Below, in pieces: positions 1-9,930 of a stretch of DNA of 64,000 nt. A program made the position numbers and the translations under genes. Each line of letters opens with the position of its first letter. Within the stretch, counting starts at the first letter, position 1. This DNA is from Tumidithrix helvetica (GTDB lineage Bacteria; Cyanobacteriota; Cyanobacteriia; Pseudanabaenales; Pseudanabaenaceae), in the NCBI RefSeq assembly GCF_965232925.1, contig NZ_CBDDRA010000014.1, positions 1-64,000 of the forward strand. The letters are read 5' to 3'. The notes beneath the pieces are model-generated. The model was not told the origin of the DNA and ran no database searches. It worked only from the letters and a program-made list of their open reading frames with translations.

Positions 1-38
1 GTACAGGCTTCTAGTCTTTCTTTGTCTTCTGGACTCAT
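1..38 (-). CDS. N-terminal end of an unidentified gene, running off the window
   Basis: An ATG at 38 reading leftward opens a frame that encodes MSPEDKERLEAC before the window ends. The charged, helical start resembles small cyanobacterial helical proteins, but 12 residues are too few for an assignment. No strong ribosome binding site is visible upstream. Confidence 0.25.
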   Translation of the reverse strand, partial: MSPEDKERLEAC

Positions 39-160
39 TGTTTTATAGGGCTTAACTTTGATCGATTATCCCACTCTGCTTTGCTAAGTATTTCTACTTA
101 TTACCTAATTGAGATGCTCCCTATGTTAATCTTTATATAGATCTGACTTGGAATGCCGTT

Positions 161-382
161 ATGACAATTTCGGGTAATCACAAGCTAACTTCAAAGATAG
201 AACTGCCTGATGAGGACTTTGAGCCAATGCCCGAAGGCGACAAACAACGGCGCAATCTTAGCTATACGACGGAAGCATTAAGGCTGTGGTTTGAGAAACA
301 AGAGAATGTCTATGTTTCGGGAAATCTATTTATCCGTTATCAAGAAGATCTAGTTGAAAAAAGAGTCGCACCAGATCTCTGA
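161..382 (+). pseudogene. Truncated Uma2-family endonuclease fragment
   Basis: This 73-residue frame contains VYVSGNLFIRY followed by VAPDL, which matches from memory the N-terminal third of cyanobacterial Uma2 (DUF820) proteins, a PD-(D/E)XK nuclease-like family usually about 180-250 residues long. It stops directly after the APD motif, before the catalytic half. No continuation is evident in the next 110 bases. A decayed remnant is the simplest reading. Other Uma2 pieces occur near 40.4, 44.6 and 57.6 kb. Confidence 0.5.
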
Positions 383-497
383 TGGGATAGCAATAGGTAG
401 AAAAAATGGACAAAGAGTTTCTGGACTTATACTCAGACTATCTAAACTAGTGGAAAATCACTTAATGAAGTGGGTTCTCTAAAGGAAATCAATATAA

Positions 498-1943
498 ATG
501 GCGATCGCTTTAGCGGGTACACATAGCGGTGTTGGCAAAACAACAGTAACACTGGCAATTTTGTCAGCTTTAAGGGAATGGGGGATGGCAATTCAGTCTT
601 TTAAGGTTGGGCCAGATTACATCGACCCCATGTTCCATACGGCGATTACGGGGAGACCTTGCCGCAATCTCGATCCTGTGCTGACTTCCCCTGATTATGT
701 GCGTGACTGCTTTAAGAAACATACCACTAGCGTTGATGGTGCTGTAATCGAAGGTGTGATGGGTCTATTTGATGGTGCGGGTAGTGATGAGTTCGCCAGT
801 ACCGCCCATATTGCCAAACTACTCGATCGCACGGGGGAATCTATTTCTGTAATTCTCGTAGTGGATTGCAGCCGCATGTCGCGATCGCTTGCCGCAACGA
901 TCTATGGCTATCAAAACTTTGACCCCGACCTAAATCTGGCAGGCGTAATTTTAAATCGCGTCGGCAGCGATCGCCACCGTGAAATCTTGACCGAAGCGAT
1001 CTCGCCTTTGGGAATTCCTATTCTTGGTGTGATTCCGCGATCGGAAGGAATTACGCTCAGCGATCGCCATCTTGGTCTGGTTCCCACAGAGGAAGTTGGG
1101 AATTTTAATGAGATTAGCGCTCAACTTGCCGATCTAGGAAAGCGTTGTCTAGACTGGCAGAAACTGAAGCCTTTAATAAGCGCTAAACGAATCCATAGGA
1201 ATCCTCCTAATTCCCCCACAGGAAAAATTTCAAGCGAAACGAAGATCAAGATTGCTGTAGCACGCGATCGCGCTTTTAACTTCTATTATACCGATAATTT
1301 AGATATGCTCCAAGAGTTAGGGGCAGAACTGATTTACTGGAGTCCGCTTTCAGACAACCAACCATCTGAATCCGTGCAGGGGCTATATTTTGGTGGTGGC
1401 TTTCCAGAAATATTCGCCAAGGAATTATCAGAAAATCAAGCTGCGATCGCCTTTGTTAGACACTGTGCCAACTTAAAGATGCCGATTTATGCAGAATGCG
1501 GTGGTCTGATGTATCTCAGCGAAGCGATCGCTGACTTTTCTGGGCAAAACTTTGAGATGGTAGGCGTACTCCCAACTAAGACAGCGATGACGCAAAAGTT
1601 GACGCTCGGCTATCGACACTGTACGTTAAAGCATTCCTTAGATCTGAATCCATTAGATCTAAATCCCTCAAACCAAATCTCTCCACAGCATCCTTGGCTG
1701 ACCTTGGATGCACCTATCTGGGGGCATGAGTTTCACCGCTCTGTGCAAACAAGCCCCACGCCTGAGCCGCTTTTTGACCTCACCAATTACACAGGTGCAA
1801 ATGTCGGCTCAGAAGGATGGGGGAATGCTCACCTACTTGCTACCTATATCCATTTACATTGGGGCGGTAACCCGACAATTCCTGCCAGACTTGTCAATGC
1901 CTGCTGTTCTTATAAGGATTCTGACCGCGATCGCTCCATTTGA
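498..1943 (+). CDS. cobB: Cobyrinate a,c-diamide synthase (CobB/CbiA)
   Basis: This 481-residue protein would amidate the a- and c-carboxylates of cobyrinate in corrinoid synthesis, using ATP and glutamine. The N-terminus carries the P-loop THSGVGKTTV of the dethiobiotin-synthetase-like ATPase domain (about residues 1-200), followed by VGPDYIDPMFH. The C-terminal half is a class I glutamine amidotransferase-like domain with GLYFGGGFPE and the cysteine motif YAECGGLMYL, and a late GHEFH histidine motif. Length and motif order fit the family. The gene stands alone and converges with the next gene on the opposite strand. The last 20 or so residues are poorly conserved in character. Confidence 0.93.
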   Translation: MAIALAGTHSGVGKTTVTLAILSALREWGMAIQSFKVGPDYIDPMFHTAITGRPCRNLDPVLTSPDYVRDCFKKHTTSVDGAVIEGVMGLFDGAGSDEFASTAHIAKLLDRTGESISVILVVDCSRMSRSLAATIYGYQNFDPDLNLAGVILNRVGSDRHREILTEAISPLGIPILGVIPRSEGITLSDRHLGLVPTEEVGNFNEISAQLADLGKRCLDWQKLKPLISAKRIHRNPPNSPTGKISSETKIKIAVARDRAFNFYYTDNLDMLQELGAELIYWSPLSDNQPSESVQGLYFGGGFPEIFAKELSENQAAIAFVRHCANLKMPIYAECGGLMYLSEAIADFSGQNFEMVGVLPTKTAMTQKLTLGYRHCTLKHSLDLNPLDLNPSNQISPQHPWLTLDAPIWGHEFHRSVQTSPTPEPLFDLTNYTGANVGSEGWGNAHLLATYIHLHWGGNPTIPARLVNACCSYKDSDRDRSI

Positions 1944-1960
1944 TGAAGATGCTTTCCATT

Positions 1961-4900
1961 TCATGAATGGGTTGTACGAGAGTGTAGATCCTCAAAGATA
2001 GCGTACATATCTTCGGCGAACTTTTTGGGATTCCATAAAGGAGAAAGACTTTCAGGCTGCTTAGACTTTGCTAAATGCAATTGAATTGAACTTCTCAGTT
2101 CGCGATCCAAACCCAATTTTACCGCCCATTCGACATATTCTTCCCAAGTCCAAGCAATTCCTGCCTGAATGTTGAGCGTTTGCAAAAATGAGTAGCCAAA
2201 TCTGGCAAAAAATTGGTCGCCCACAAGTGTAACAATGGGTAAATCTAGCCACATCGCTTCTAGGCTATGGGTGCAACTATTGTAAGGATGAGAATCGAGT
2301 AAAATATCAGCAAGTAGATAAGTTGAGCGATGGGCTTCTTCCGTTTTGGCACGTGGGGGCAAAAACTTAATCCGATCGCTTGCTACTCCTTGCAGATCGC
2401 ATTCCTGCTGATAAACGCCTCGGATTAATTCAGCATCCCCTTTTCCTTTACATAAAAGTACGCTATTGGGAACTTGACGTAAAATTTGCACTGCTGCCTT
2501 TGCAACGGGTCGATTAAACTTGTGCCCTGCTGTAATCGATAAATAAACGATTTGCTCGGGTTCAATGCCAAGCGATCGCCTCGCAAAATCGCGATCGATC
2601 GGATCGTGCTTTAAGTCTGTAACTGCCAAATAGGAATCAGGCATTCTGAGCATCTGCTCTAGATAATGGCGATCGCATTCTTGGGGGATAAGATGGCGAT
2701 CGCAGAGAAAATAGTTGCGTTCAGACAGGAATGGCGCTTCTAGCCCTGGCCAAGAGACGCAAATAGGTGCAGGATGATAATTGAGAATTTCCGCATGGAC
2801 GGTATTCATCATCGAATCAAGTTCGACCATGATATCGACTTCATCTTTAAGCAGTTCTGCCGTCACGAGTTTCCCAATTTCATCTGGGTTGTTAGTTGGA
2901 GTGCGATAGTATTTCGCAGCAATTTGCTCAAATTTAGCGGTGAGATCGTCATCTCTATATTTGCCTGTGTCATAGAGATAGAGATAGGGTGTTAGTTTCG
3001 ATAATTCTTCGATAAAATTGCCACAACACCAAGCCGTAGCATGGCGGCGAAAACTCCGCGAAAGGATGCCTATTTTCAATTTTCTCTGGTTTCTGGTTTC
3101 TGGAAGCCTGTTTGAGCATAATTGAACTAGAGAAAGATCCTGAGCGGGATTGAGTACGCGATTTACATAGAGTTCGCCAGCCTTTCGAAAAAATCTTGTA
3201 TTCGCCGCACGATCGTCTCTCAGGAATAAGACAAAGAACAAAAGTTCGCCATATAGATTTATAATATCTGCCTGTGTTAGATTCTCAGGACTCTGATAGA
3301 ATTCGGTTTCAAGCGCGAGAAATTTATCCAATGCAACCTGATGATTGCCTGATACGAGATTGCTTCGAATTACTTTCGTTAAGGGAGAAATCCACTCTTG
3401 GATAGATTCTTTGCGATCGCTTTGCAGACGGAGTTGCGCGCATAGACTGGCATATTGTTCTGTTATTTGTCGCCATAATTCATAGAATGGTTCGCCTAGA
3501 TCGGTTTTTTTTATCAAGATCGAGAGCAAATTATTGTAAGCAGCGACAAATTTAGGATTGCGCTTAATTGCGGCAAGATAGCTCTCGATCGCCCGATCTA
3601 ATCGATCTTGCCGAAAAAAGATATTGCCGAGTTCGTAATGAGCCTCAGATCGATCGGGCTGAAGGGAAGTCACAGATTGGTAGTAGGGAATTGCCTCGTT
3701 TAGCCTCTCTAGAGAGACCAAAGCATCACCAAGATTTGCGTAGGTTAAGACGTCGTTCGGCTTAATGCTCAGCGCTTGTCGATATTCCGAGATCGCTTCT
3801 TCGACCCTACCAGACTTTCTTAAAAGCACGCCTAAATTTCCATATGCTTCGGCAAAATTCGGATCGATTTGAATTGCTTGGCGCAAATGGACGATCGCTG
3901 GTTCGAGTTGCGAGCGCCTTTCTAAGATATATGCCAAATTTACATAGGGTTTCGCAAAGTTAGGTTGAATCGCGATCGATCGCTGGTATTGTGCAATCGC
4001 GCGATCGTCATTCCCTTGCCGCAATTCCATATTACCCAAACAAAAATGAGCCTCTGCATAGTTAGAATTTAGCCCTAGGGCTTGGCTATAAGCAGCGATC
4101 GCTTCATCAGTTTGTTCGATCTCAGCATAGATATTTCCTAACGAATAGGGATAGAGAGCAAGATCGGGATGCTCAGCTTGTAAAGATTGGTAGTAAAAAA
4201 CACAAGCATTCGTAAATTCATCAATCCATGTCTGAATGAATTCTTTGGCTTCGAGATCGCTAGATTCGTGGTTTGAGGCGAATTCTTTCAGCTTTTTCAG
4301 CGTTGTGGAGAGGAGCGTAGGAGGATTCAGCTCAGAACAAATTAATGGTTCGCAGGTAAGTAGTTCGATCGCCTGTTCTAGATGGATGTCGCTATCTGGG
4401 ATGAACTGCTCTATTTCGATAGAAGCTAAAATTAATTTTAGGAGGTTATTTAAATCTTCAGGTCTATTTTCGCGAATATGCTGACGGATTAGCCAAACTG
4501 CCTCAAAATCAGCGATCGCTTCACGGTTTTGTGCTTCAGTCTCTAAGATTTCAGTAAGTTCTATCAGTGCAGACTCTAATCGATCGGGCGACATGTCCGT
4601 GACAGCAGATAGCCATGTCATCTGAGCCTCCTCTTCCTCCCCTTGCAACAGTAACGCCAGTCCGAGATGCCAGTAATTTGACTTGAGGTCTGGGTTGGTG
4701 GCGATCGCCTGTTGGTAAAACTCTATGCTCCGACTAAATTCCTCGCGAATCGCAGTATTCTCTTGGAAATCATCATTTATAGAATCCTTTAAATTTACCT
4801 GAGAAGAAGACTTATACCAGTTTGGATCTACTGCTTCGACCCAATACACCTTTCCCTCAACAAGCTCGTTGAAATCCTTAACCTTTTGCAAGAAATTCGG

Positions 4901-5644
4901 GCGTTGGCTCTGCTCTCTAGGAATGCAAAGCATATTATAATCTCCAATCCCTTGTGTGATGTCTATAGTTGTCCGATTGAAGTTGTTAGGGTTAAACCGT
5001 CGCGTGCAGAACCAGTAGCAGTCATATTCCAAATCGTGCAGTAAATCAATTAAGGCATTGCCTTTCTCTTTGCGATCGTTCTCAACAAATAGAAAGGGTC
5101 TAAATTTCGAGATTAGATTTTTTGCGCCTTGGATGACATTAGCTTTCATTCCTTCGACATCGATTTTAATCAGCTTCAGCTTAGAGAGGTTACTGATTAT
5201 TTCTAGCGAATCAAGCGTTTTTAAGGGAATTTTTTCCCCAAAAGCATAACTTCCCAAAGACAATCCGCCATAATTACTTTTAGCACCATAGTCTTGAGAT
5301 GGAACATAAATCTCATCATTTGCATCCCCAATGGCATAATTATAGAGATAGGCATTTGTGAGGTTATTCATTGCTACATTGCCACATAGCATCTGATAGA
5401 GAACTCTTTGCGGTTCAAACCCGATCGCCTTACCCGTCTCGCCAACAAACTGACACAGGGGAATTGTATGCGTCCCCATGTTACAGCCCACTTCGATGAC
5501 GTTATCACCAACTTCCAGAATGGATGAAAACAGGGAAACTTCCAAATCAGCCCATTCTCCGTAGCAATTGACAAAATCGCTAATGAAATCGTAGCGAAGC
5601 AGTAAGATCTTGCCCCACTTACAATCTTTGATATATGTTTTCAT
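1961..5644 (-). CDS. FkbM methyltransferase / TPR / O-GlcNAc-transferase-like fusion protein
   Basis: This 1227-residue protein has three parts. Residues 1-280 are an FkbM-type SAM-dependent methyltransferase (VGDNVIEVGCNMGTHTIPL; KIDVEGMKANVIQGA). Residues about 310-720 are tetratricopeptide repeats, clearest at 490-720 (LGNIYAEIEQTDEAIAAYSQ and similar units). Residues about 790-1220 resemble the SPINDLY/OGT glycosyltransferase C-terminus (HPAPICVSWPG; CTHSLEAMWLDLPIVTL). TPR-OGT proteins in cyanobacteria are thought to glycosylate proteins or surface glycans; the substrate here is unknown. The methyltransferase part closely resembles the separate gene immediately upstream, so a tandem duplication is likely. 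Confidence 0.85.
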   Translation of the reverse strand: MKTYIKDCKWGKILLLRYDFISDFVNCYGEWADLEVSLFSSILEVGDNVIEVGCNMGTHTIPLCQFVGETGKAIGFEPQRVLYQMLCGNVAMNNLTNAYLYNYAIGDANDEIYVPSQDYGAKSNYGGLSLGSYAFGEKIPLKTLDSLEIISNLSKLKLIKIDVEGMKANVIQGAKNLISKFRPFLFVENDRKEKGNALIDLLHDLEYDCYWFCTRRFNPNNFNRTTIDITQGIGDYNMLCIPREQSQRPNFLQKVKDFNELVEGKVYWVEAVDPNWYKSSSQVNLKDSINDDFQENTAIREEFSRSIEFYQQAIATNPDLKSNYWHLGLALLLQGEEEEAQMTWLSAVTDMSPDRLESALIELTEILETEAQNREAIADFEAVWLIRQHIRENRPEDLNNLLKLILASIEIEQFIPDSDIHLEQAIELLTCEPLICSELNPPTLLSTTLKKLKEFASNHESSDLEAKEFIQTWIDEFTNACVFYYQSLQAEHPDLALYPYSLGNIYAEIEQTDEAIAAYSQALGLNSNYAEAHFCLGNMELRQGNDDRAIAQYQRSIAIQPNFAKPYVNLAYILERRSQLEPAIVHLRQAIQIDPNFAEAYGNLGVLLRKSGRVEEAISEYRQALSIKPNDVLTYANLGDALVSLERLNEAIPYYQSVTSLQPDRSEAHYELGNIFFRQDRLDRAIESYLAAIKRNPKFVAAYNNLLSILIKKTDLGEPFYELWRQITEQYASLCAQLRLQSDRKESIQEWISPLTKVIRSNLVSGNHQVALDKFLALETEFYQSPENLTQADIINLYGELLFFVLFLRDDRAANTRFFRKAGELYVNRVLNPAQDLSLVQLCSNRLPETRNQRKLKIGILSRSFRRHATAWCCGNFIEELSKLTPYLYLYDTGKYRDDDLTAKFEQIAAKYYRTPTNNPDEIGKLVTAELLKDEVDIMVELDSMMNTVHAEILNYHPAPICVSWPGLEAPFLSERNYFLCDRHLIPQECDRHYLEQMLRMPDSYLAVTDLKHDPIDRDFARRSLGIEPEQIVYLSITAGHKFNRPVAKAAVQILRQVPNSVLLCKGKGDAELIRGVYQQECDLQGVASDRIKFLPPRAKTEEAHRSTYLLADILLDSHPYNSCTHSLEAMWLDLPIVTLVGDQFFARFGYSFLQTLNIQAGIAWTWEEYVEWAVKLGLDRELRSSIQLHLAKSKQPESLSPLWNPKKFAEDMYAIFEDLHSRTTHS

Positions 5645-5693
5645 ACCTATAGTTATGGATAATTTTGGCTAAAATATGTACTGACCGCAAGAT

Positions 5694-6548
5694 TTAAACA
5701 TACATTTGAGCAGGTTGATACCAACTTGGATCGACCGCTTCTACCCAAGGAACTCTCCCCTCTAGAAGTTCATTGAAGCTACTAACTTTTTGTAGAAAAC
5801 TAGGATTCTTATTATGCTCGTTAGGAATACAGAGCATATTATGATCTCCTCCGCCATTTAGAACATCTAATTCAATATGGTTGTAATTATTGGGGTTATA
5901 GCCTCTAGCACAAAACCAATAGCAGGAATAATCAAGACTGCTGATTAATTGAATCAAATTTTCGCCTTTCTCGCTTTGATTGTTTTCAACAAATAGGATG
6001 GGTCTAAATTTCGAAATTATTGTCTTGGCACCTTGAATCACTTCAGCTTCCATTCCTTCAACATCAATCTTGATTAGCCTGAGCTTAGTAAGATCGGCGA
6101 TCGCTTCAATGGAGTCCAGCATTCTCAAGTCAATCTTTTCTCCTGAAATATAGTTTCCCAAAGACAATGCACCATAATTACCTTGTGTCTCATAATTAAG
6201 AGATGGAATATAGATGTGACTATCCATCTCTCCGATTGCATAGTTATAGAGGTAGGCATTGGTAATATTATTAATTGCCATATTGCCACATAGGACTTGG
6301 TGGAGTACTCTTTGGGCTTCAAAACCAATCACCTTACCCGTGATACCAACAAATTTACAGAGAGGAATTGTATGCATACCAAGGTTGCATCCTACTTCAA
6401 TTACCTCATCGCCTAGTTCTAGAATTGACGCAAAGAGAGAAACCTCTAAGTCAGCCCATTCACCATAGAAATTAATGATGTCGCTAATTAAGTCATAATT
6501 TAGTAGGATGATTTTGCCCCACTTGTAATCTCGGATATAGGTTTTCAT
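5694..6548 (-). CDS. FkbM family methyltransferase
   Basis: This 284-residue protein is a stand-alone FkbM methyltransferase. Its SAM-binding motif is VIEVGCNLGMHTIPL and its later motif is KIDVEGMEAEVIQGAK. It aligns end to end with the first 280 residues of the downstream fusion protein, including the shared C-terminal motif WVEAVDPxWY. FkbM enzymes O-methylate sugars or polyketides; the acceptor cannot be read from sequence. The 49-bp gap to the downstream gene suggests co-transcription. Confidence 0.88.
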   Translation of the reverse strand: MKTYIRDYKWGKIILLNYDLISDIINFYGEWADLEVSLFASILELGDEVIEVGCNLGMHTIPLCKFVGITGKVIGFEAQRVLHQVLCGNMAINNITNAYLYNYAIGEMDSHIYIPSLNYETQGNYGALSLGNYISGEKIDLRMLDSIEAIADLTKLRLIKIDVEGMEAEVIQGAKTIISKFRPILFVENNQSEKGENLIQLISSLDYSCYWFCARGYNPNNYNHIELDVLNGGGDHNMLCIPNEHNKNPSFLQKVSSFNELLEGRVPWVEAVDPSWYQPAQMYV

Positions 6549-6668
6549 GCTTTTATGGATAGCTGATTGGACGAGGCATGTCTAAAACAATGGCTTTACG
6601 GGCAGCAGTTGTCTAACCTTAACCTTTAGCCATGACGGGAAGGGGAGGGAATTGGGTAAAAAGGAGCG

Positions 6669-6947
6669 CTATAACGGCAGGACTTTGGCGGCGATCGCTG
6701 CCATCAGTACAATCGCACCTAAGGCCCTACGAAAATAATTAACGCCTTGGAACAATTCCTCCCAAGCCCAAGTAAACAAGGCACCAAAAGCCAATGCGTC
6801 CAGTCCTATACTAACTTTGCCTGTGATAAAAATTAGTTTGAGTAAACTAGCTACAATCCAGACAATCAGGGGTAGATTTGGCATTTGAGCCAATACAATT
6901 TGTCCGTTACGATCGCGAAAAATTTTGTCGAATAATGTATTTGCCAT
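6669..6947 (-). CDS. Small two-helix membrane protein, conserved-looking, unknown function
   Basis: From the ATG at 6947 the frame encodes 92 residues. Two hydrophobic stretches are visible: LPLIVWIVASLLKLIF, and the C-terminal segment around ALGAIVLMAAIAAKVLPL. A middle segment holds FTWAWEELFQGVNYFRR. The frame can be extended 24 residues upstream, but the internal start MANTLFDK gives a more natural cytoplasmic N-terminus. It resembles small cyanobacterial membrane proteins of unknown role; no function is assigned. Confidence 0.6.
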   Translation of the reverse strand: MANTLFDKIFRDRNGQIVLAQMPNLPLIVWIVASLLKLIFITGKVSIGLDALAFGALFTWAWEELFQGVNYFRRALGAIVLMAAIAAKVLPL

Positions 6948-7365
6948 AGCTCTAATTTTACCCAATACCCATAAACGCGCTACAGAAAGCAGGAAAATTA
7001 TCTCAGGGCAAATCGTCAAAATCGGGCTATGTCATCGTTCCCTGCGATCGCCCTAGACTGATACCATGATGGCATTAGGAGCTAAGCCCAAAACTTAGGA
7101 TAGGTTTAAATCAGAATGAGCTTGAAAATATAAGAATATGTATGAAGCAAGGGCATGGGCTGTCTTACACTGATTGCAAAATAAGCAATTATTAAGATGC
7201 CATTAAGTCTACATAGATGCTCAATCTGAACAGAATTACCAATGAGTTACTAAGTATAAAACTCTATAGTAATGATTTCCTTGCCTATTGGTTCCTAGCT
7301 CCTGCAAATTGGCAGAAGCAGAAAGTTTAGCGTCAATAACTTCAAAGCACGATAGAGCTGTAACT
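6948..7365. other. Intergenic region upstream of cnfR
   Basis: About 420 bases separate the divergent small membrane-protein gene from cnfR. I see no convincing gene, no copy of the paired AAATACT boxes found at nifB/nifP, and no clear Shine-Dalgarno sequence before the ATG at 7366. The promoter of cnfR is presumably here but cannot be placed by eye. Confidence 0.4.
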
Positions 7366-9006
7366 ATGGCATATAAAATATCTAGCGATTGCATTGGCTG
7401 TTCCTCTTGCTTATCTGTTTGTCCCACGGGTGCGATCGCTCTCGAACAGGGCCATTATTGGATTAACCCCGCCCTCTGTAATGACTGTGAAGGATACGCT
7501 CCCGAACCCCTGTGTGTGAGTGGATGTCCGACAGGCGCTCCTTTGCCGTTACAGGCAAAAAAAGGGAGAGTAAAAGCGATCGACAATTTCTTTACGACCA
7601 GTCCGAGTTTGTTTGCTAACGGTGTGAGTACGCCCTTTAGCTCGGCGATCGTGATTTGGGAAGCCTGCAACTTACTAGCACAGAGGCGATCGCTGCCTTG
7701 GGCATTGGATGAGACGGGTACGCTAGTTTACGAACGAGCGGTGAGTCAAGGGAAAGGCAAGATTGCTTTGCGGCTCAACAATGTCATGGATTTTAGCTAC
7801 CCGCGATCGCACATAGAAGCACAAACTATTCTTGCCTCTGATACGCTGGACATTCGGGCTGCCTGTATGCACTTGATCTATGCCGCCTATGCCACTGCGT
7901 TAGATAAGCCTTGGGAGCAAGAGTTTTCGATCAACGATCGCCAAATTGAAGAGTATCTGGGTTTGGATAAGCGCAAAGATTTGACCAAATCGACCAAGTT
8001 AAATCTGATTAAAATGCTTGCTCTACAACCCTGTTGGATCACAGCGCAAATCGAATGGCCCAAACAGGGCAAAGTCCCTGCCTTCTGTCTGCTCGAAAGC
8101 CCTCTGTGGCATTTATCAGAAATTGTGCATCATTTTCATGAAGATGAAGAGGGATGCAAGCACCTGCTGGGACTAACGTTTAAAGTGAGAGCAGGCATTT
8201 GGTCGCAGTATTTTCTCAATAAGAAGGGATGCCAAGCGGGAAAAGCTTTCTATCAATATAGCAATTTACCAAAATCGCTTTTGGGCGCGATCATGAGCAT
8301 CTGGCAGCAACATGAAGGTGCGGCGCGGATGCTGCTGTGGTTGCTATTTAAAACCCGAATGGGAGAGCAACAACGAATTACCGTGGTCACCCTGATGCGG
8401 GTTGCCTATGGCGAAGATCGCGTCAACCAAGCCCTTTCGCAACGGGAAGAAAGAAAACGACTCCTACGCATGTTTGAGAGCGACCTAGAGGTGGTAAATC
8501 GCTATGGTCTCAAGCCCGTATTCGATCCTGTTTCCTATCCCGTGGAAATTCAGCCGCTATGGTCAAAACTTGCAGATGTGCCCGATGATGCCGAAGAAGC
8601 CTTAGAATTTTGGACAAATGATGGTAATAACAATCTGCGTCTCACAGACTCGGGCCCGCGCGGCAAGTGGCAAATGCTTATGAATGCCCGAATTCTATCC
8701 TTCGAACTGTTGGCGGACTGGGAACAGCCTGCGGATCTGGCAAAGAAAAAACGCAAATTCGAGCGATCGCAAAGCCAAATCCCCAAACGGCATACCAAGA
8801 ATTCTGGCAAGAAAATCCAAGCAGGAACGCCAGTGATGCTCTCAGGCGAACAGATTGCCATGATGCGCAAAAAACAACAAATTAGTCAGCGTACCTTGGC
8901 AGAGAAACTGGGCAAGAGCCAAAGCTGGATTCGCGATGTCGAAAATGGACGCTTTCAAGCCAAAAAGAACGACCAAGTCTTAATTCAACAAACCCTAGGT
9001 TTATAG
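7366..9006 (+). CDS. cnfR: CnfR-type (PatB-like) ferredoxin-HTH activator of nif genes
   Basis: The 546-residue protein starts with a bacterial two-cluster ferredoxin domain: CIGCSSCLSVCP, then CNDCEG and CVSGCPTG, giving ligands for two [4Fe-4S] clusters. It ends with a helix-turn-helix (about residues 485-546) containing QRTLAEKLGKSQSWIRDVENG. That architecture is characteristic of CnfR, the micro-oxic activator of nif genes in Leptolyngbya boryana, and of PatB in heterocystous species. The ATG at 7366 is preferred over one 78 bases upstream because MAYKISSDCIGC is the usual ferredoxin start. It converges with the neighbouring ferredoxin-like gene. The likely targets are the nifB and nifP promoters at 20.2 and 20.9 kb. 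Confidence 0.9.
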   Translation: MAYKISSDCIGCSSCLSVCPTGAIALEQGHYWINPALCNDCEGYAPEPLCVSGCPTGAPLPLQAKKGRVKAIDNFFTTSPSLFANGVSTPFSSAIVIWEACNLLAQRRSLPWALDETGTLVYERAVSQGKGKIALRLNNVMDFSYPRSHIEAQTILASDTLDIRAACMHLIYAAYATALDKPWEQEFSINDRQIEEYLGLDKRKDLTKSTKLNLIKMLALQPCWITAQIEWPKQGKVPAFCLLESPLWHLSEIVHHFHEDEEGCKHLLGLTFKVRAGIWSQYFLNKKGCQAGKAFYQYSNLPKSLLGAIMSIWQQHEGAARMLLWLLFKTRMGEQQRITVVTLMRVAYGEDRVNQALSQREERKRLLRMFESDLEVVNRYGLKPVFDPVSYPVEIQPLWSKLADVPDDAEEALEFWTNDGNNNLRLTDSGPRGKWQMLMNARILSFELLADWEQPADLAKKKRKFERSQSQIPKRHTKNSGKKIQAGTPVMLSGEQIAMMRKKQQISQRTLAEKLGKSQSWIRDVENGRFQAKKNDQVLIQQTLGL

Positions 9007-9022
9007 AAAATCTATAGCAAAT

Positions 9023-9625
9023 TCATTTGGACTCGCGAGCTTCGATCAGATCGGCGATCGCTTGGGGTGGCATACCACTCAAGCGGTGTTTCCCTGGCAT
9101 GAGCACAACATTTGGAGCCATGGAGCACCTTCCCAAGCAGCCAGTTTCCTCAATGCTGACAAGATCGTACAGTTGGCGATCGCGCAAGGCGCTTTCAATA
9201 GCTTGATGCTGCTTGCGTCCACCTTTCTTTTTACATCCCGACTTTTGACAGACCAAGAGCTTTGTCTGTGGTTTTGTCGGTTGAAAACTTTGGCTTTCCG
9301 AAGTGGCTAGAGAGGTTACTAGGATGGATTCGCAATGGCTTTCTCCGCAGCATAGTACGTCGTAAATTTTGCGTTGCAGTTCTCCAGTCTGGCGATCGCA
9401 CTTTTCATTTCCAAGTACTTGAATGCGATCCCAAGGACTTAAAAGCGGTTTCCCTTTAGTATTGATCGACATTGACAGCAAAGACCTTGCTTGTTTAGAT
9501 AGGGCAATCTCCAGTTCATCCTCGCCGACAGTCATACGCAGACACTTGAGTTTACGACCTTTCCAAACCAGTCCTAGAAATTTTCCTTCCAAACGGAAAG
9601 GAGTAATATGGCAATTTTTTGTCAT
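9023..9625 (-). CDS. (2Fe-2S) ferredoxin domain protein
   Basis: This 200-residue protein has a basic, beta-rich N-terminal part (about 1-110) and a C-terminal thioredoxin-like [2Fe-2S] domain with LLVCQKSGCKKKGG and ETGCLGRCSMAPNVVL. The spacing resembles the NuoE/Shethna-type shallow [2Fe-2S] fold. Similar genes are often found near cyanobacterial nif clusters and are candidate electron carriers or redox sensors, but no role is demonstrated by sequence. It lies tail-to-tail with cnfR. Confidence 0.8.
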   Translation of the reverse strand: MTKNCHITPFRLEGKFLGLVWKGRKLKCLRMTVGEDELEIALSKQARSLLSMSINTKGKPLLSPWDRIQVLGNEKCDRQTGELQRKIYDVLCCGESHCESILVTSLATSESQSFQPTKPQTKLLVCQKSGCKKKGGRKQHQAIESALRDRQLYDLVSIEETGCLGRCSMAPNVVLMPGKHRLSGMPPQAIADLIEARESK

Positions 9626-9796
9626 ATGCTTACGAACTCCATCATTAAGGAACTTGCTCGAAAATATTGTACCGATAAGCTCAGCATCAACCTCAGCTCA
9701 GTTTGATAACGTTGGCTGACCTCCGCTCAGACAACGTTGGGATTTTAAGGAGATTTCCAGTAAAGAAATTACCATGGTGTAAACACAAGTCGGACT

Positions 9797-9914
9797 TACC
9801 CCCTTTAATTCCCCCTTGCACTAGCCGCGAAGCGACTTCCCGTAGGGTAGGGGGAAAACTGGAAATATCTTATTCCCTCCCTTTTGCAAGGGGAGGGCTA
9901 GGGTGGGGTAATCT
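9797..9914. repeat. Dispersed CCCCTTT/AAGGGG repeat between nifT and the ferredoxin-like gene
   Basis: The 305-base gap between nifT and the ferredoxin-like gene holds no gene. It contains runs such as CCCCCTTTAATTCCCCCTTG and CCCTCCCTTTTGCAAGGGGA, ending GGGCTAGGGTGGGGTA. The second half is a close relative of the copy at 11654-11690. This class of hairpin-forming repeat is common between cyanobacterial genes and may act as a transcription terminator downstream of nifT. Confidence 0.7.
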
Positions 9915-9930
9915 TGAAATGAGAAATGTC

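Noticed and set aside
9797..9914. Possible CRISPR-like repeat array
   Set aside because: The CCCC/GGGG units are not evenly spaced and have no unique spacers; they belong to dispersed hairpin repeats found at other sites in the window.
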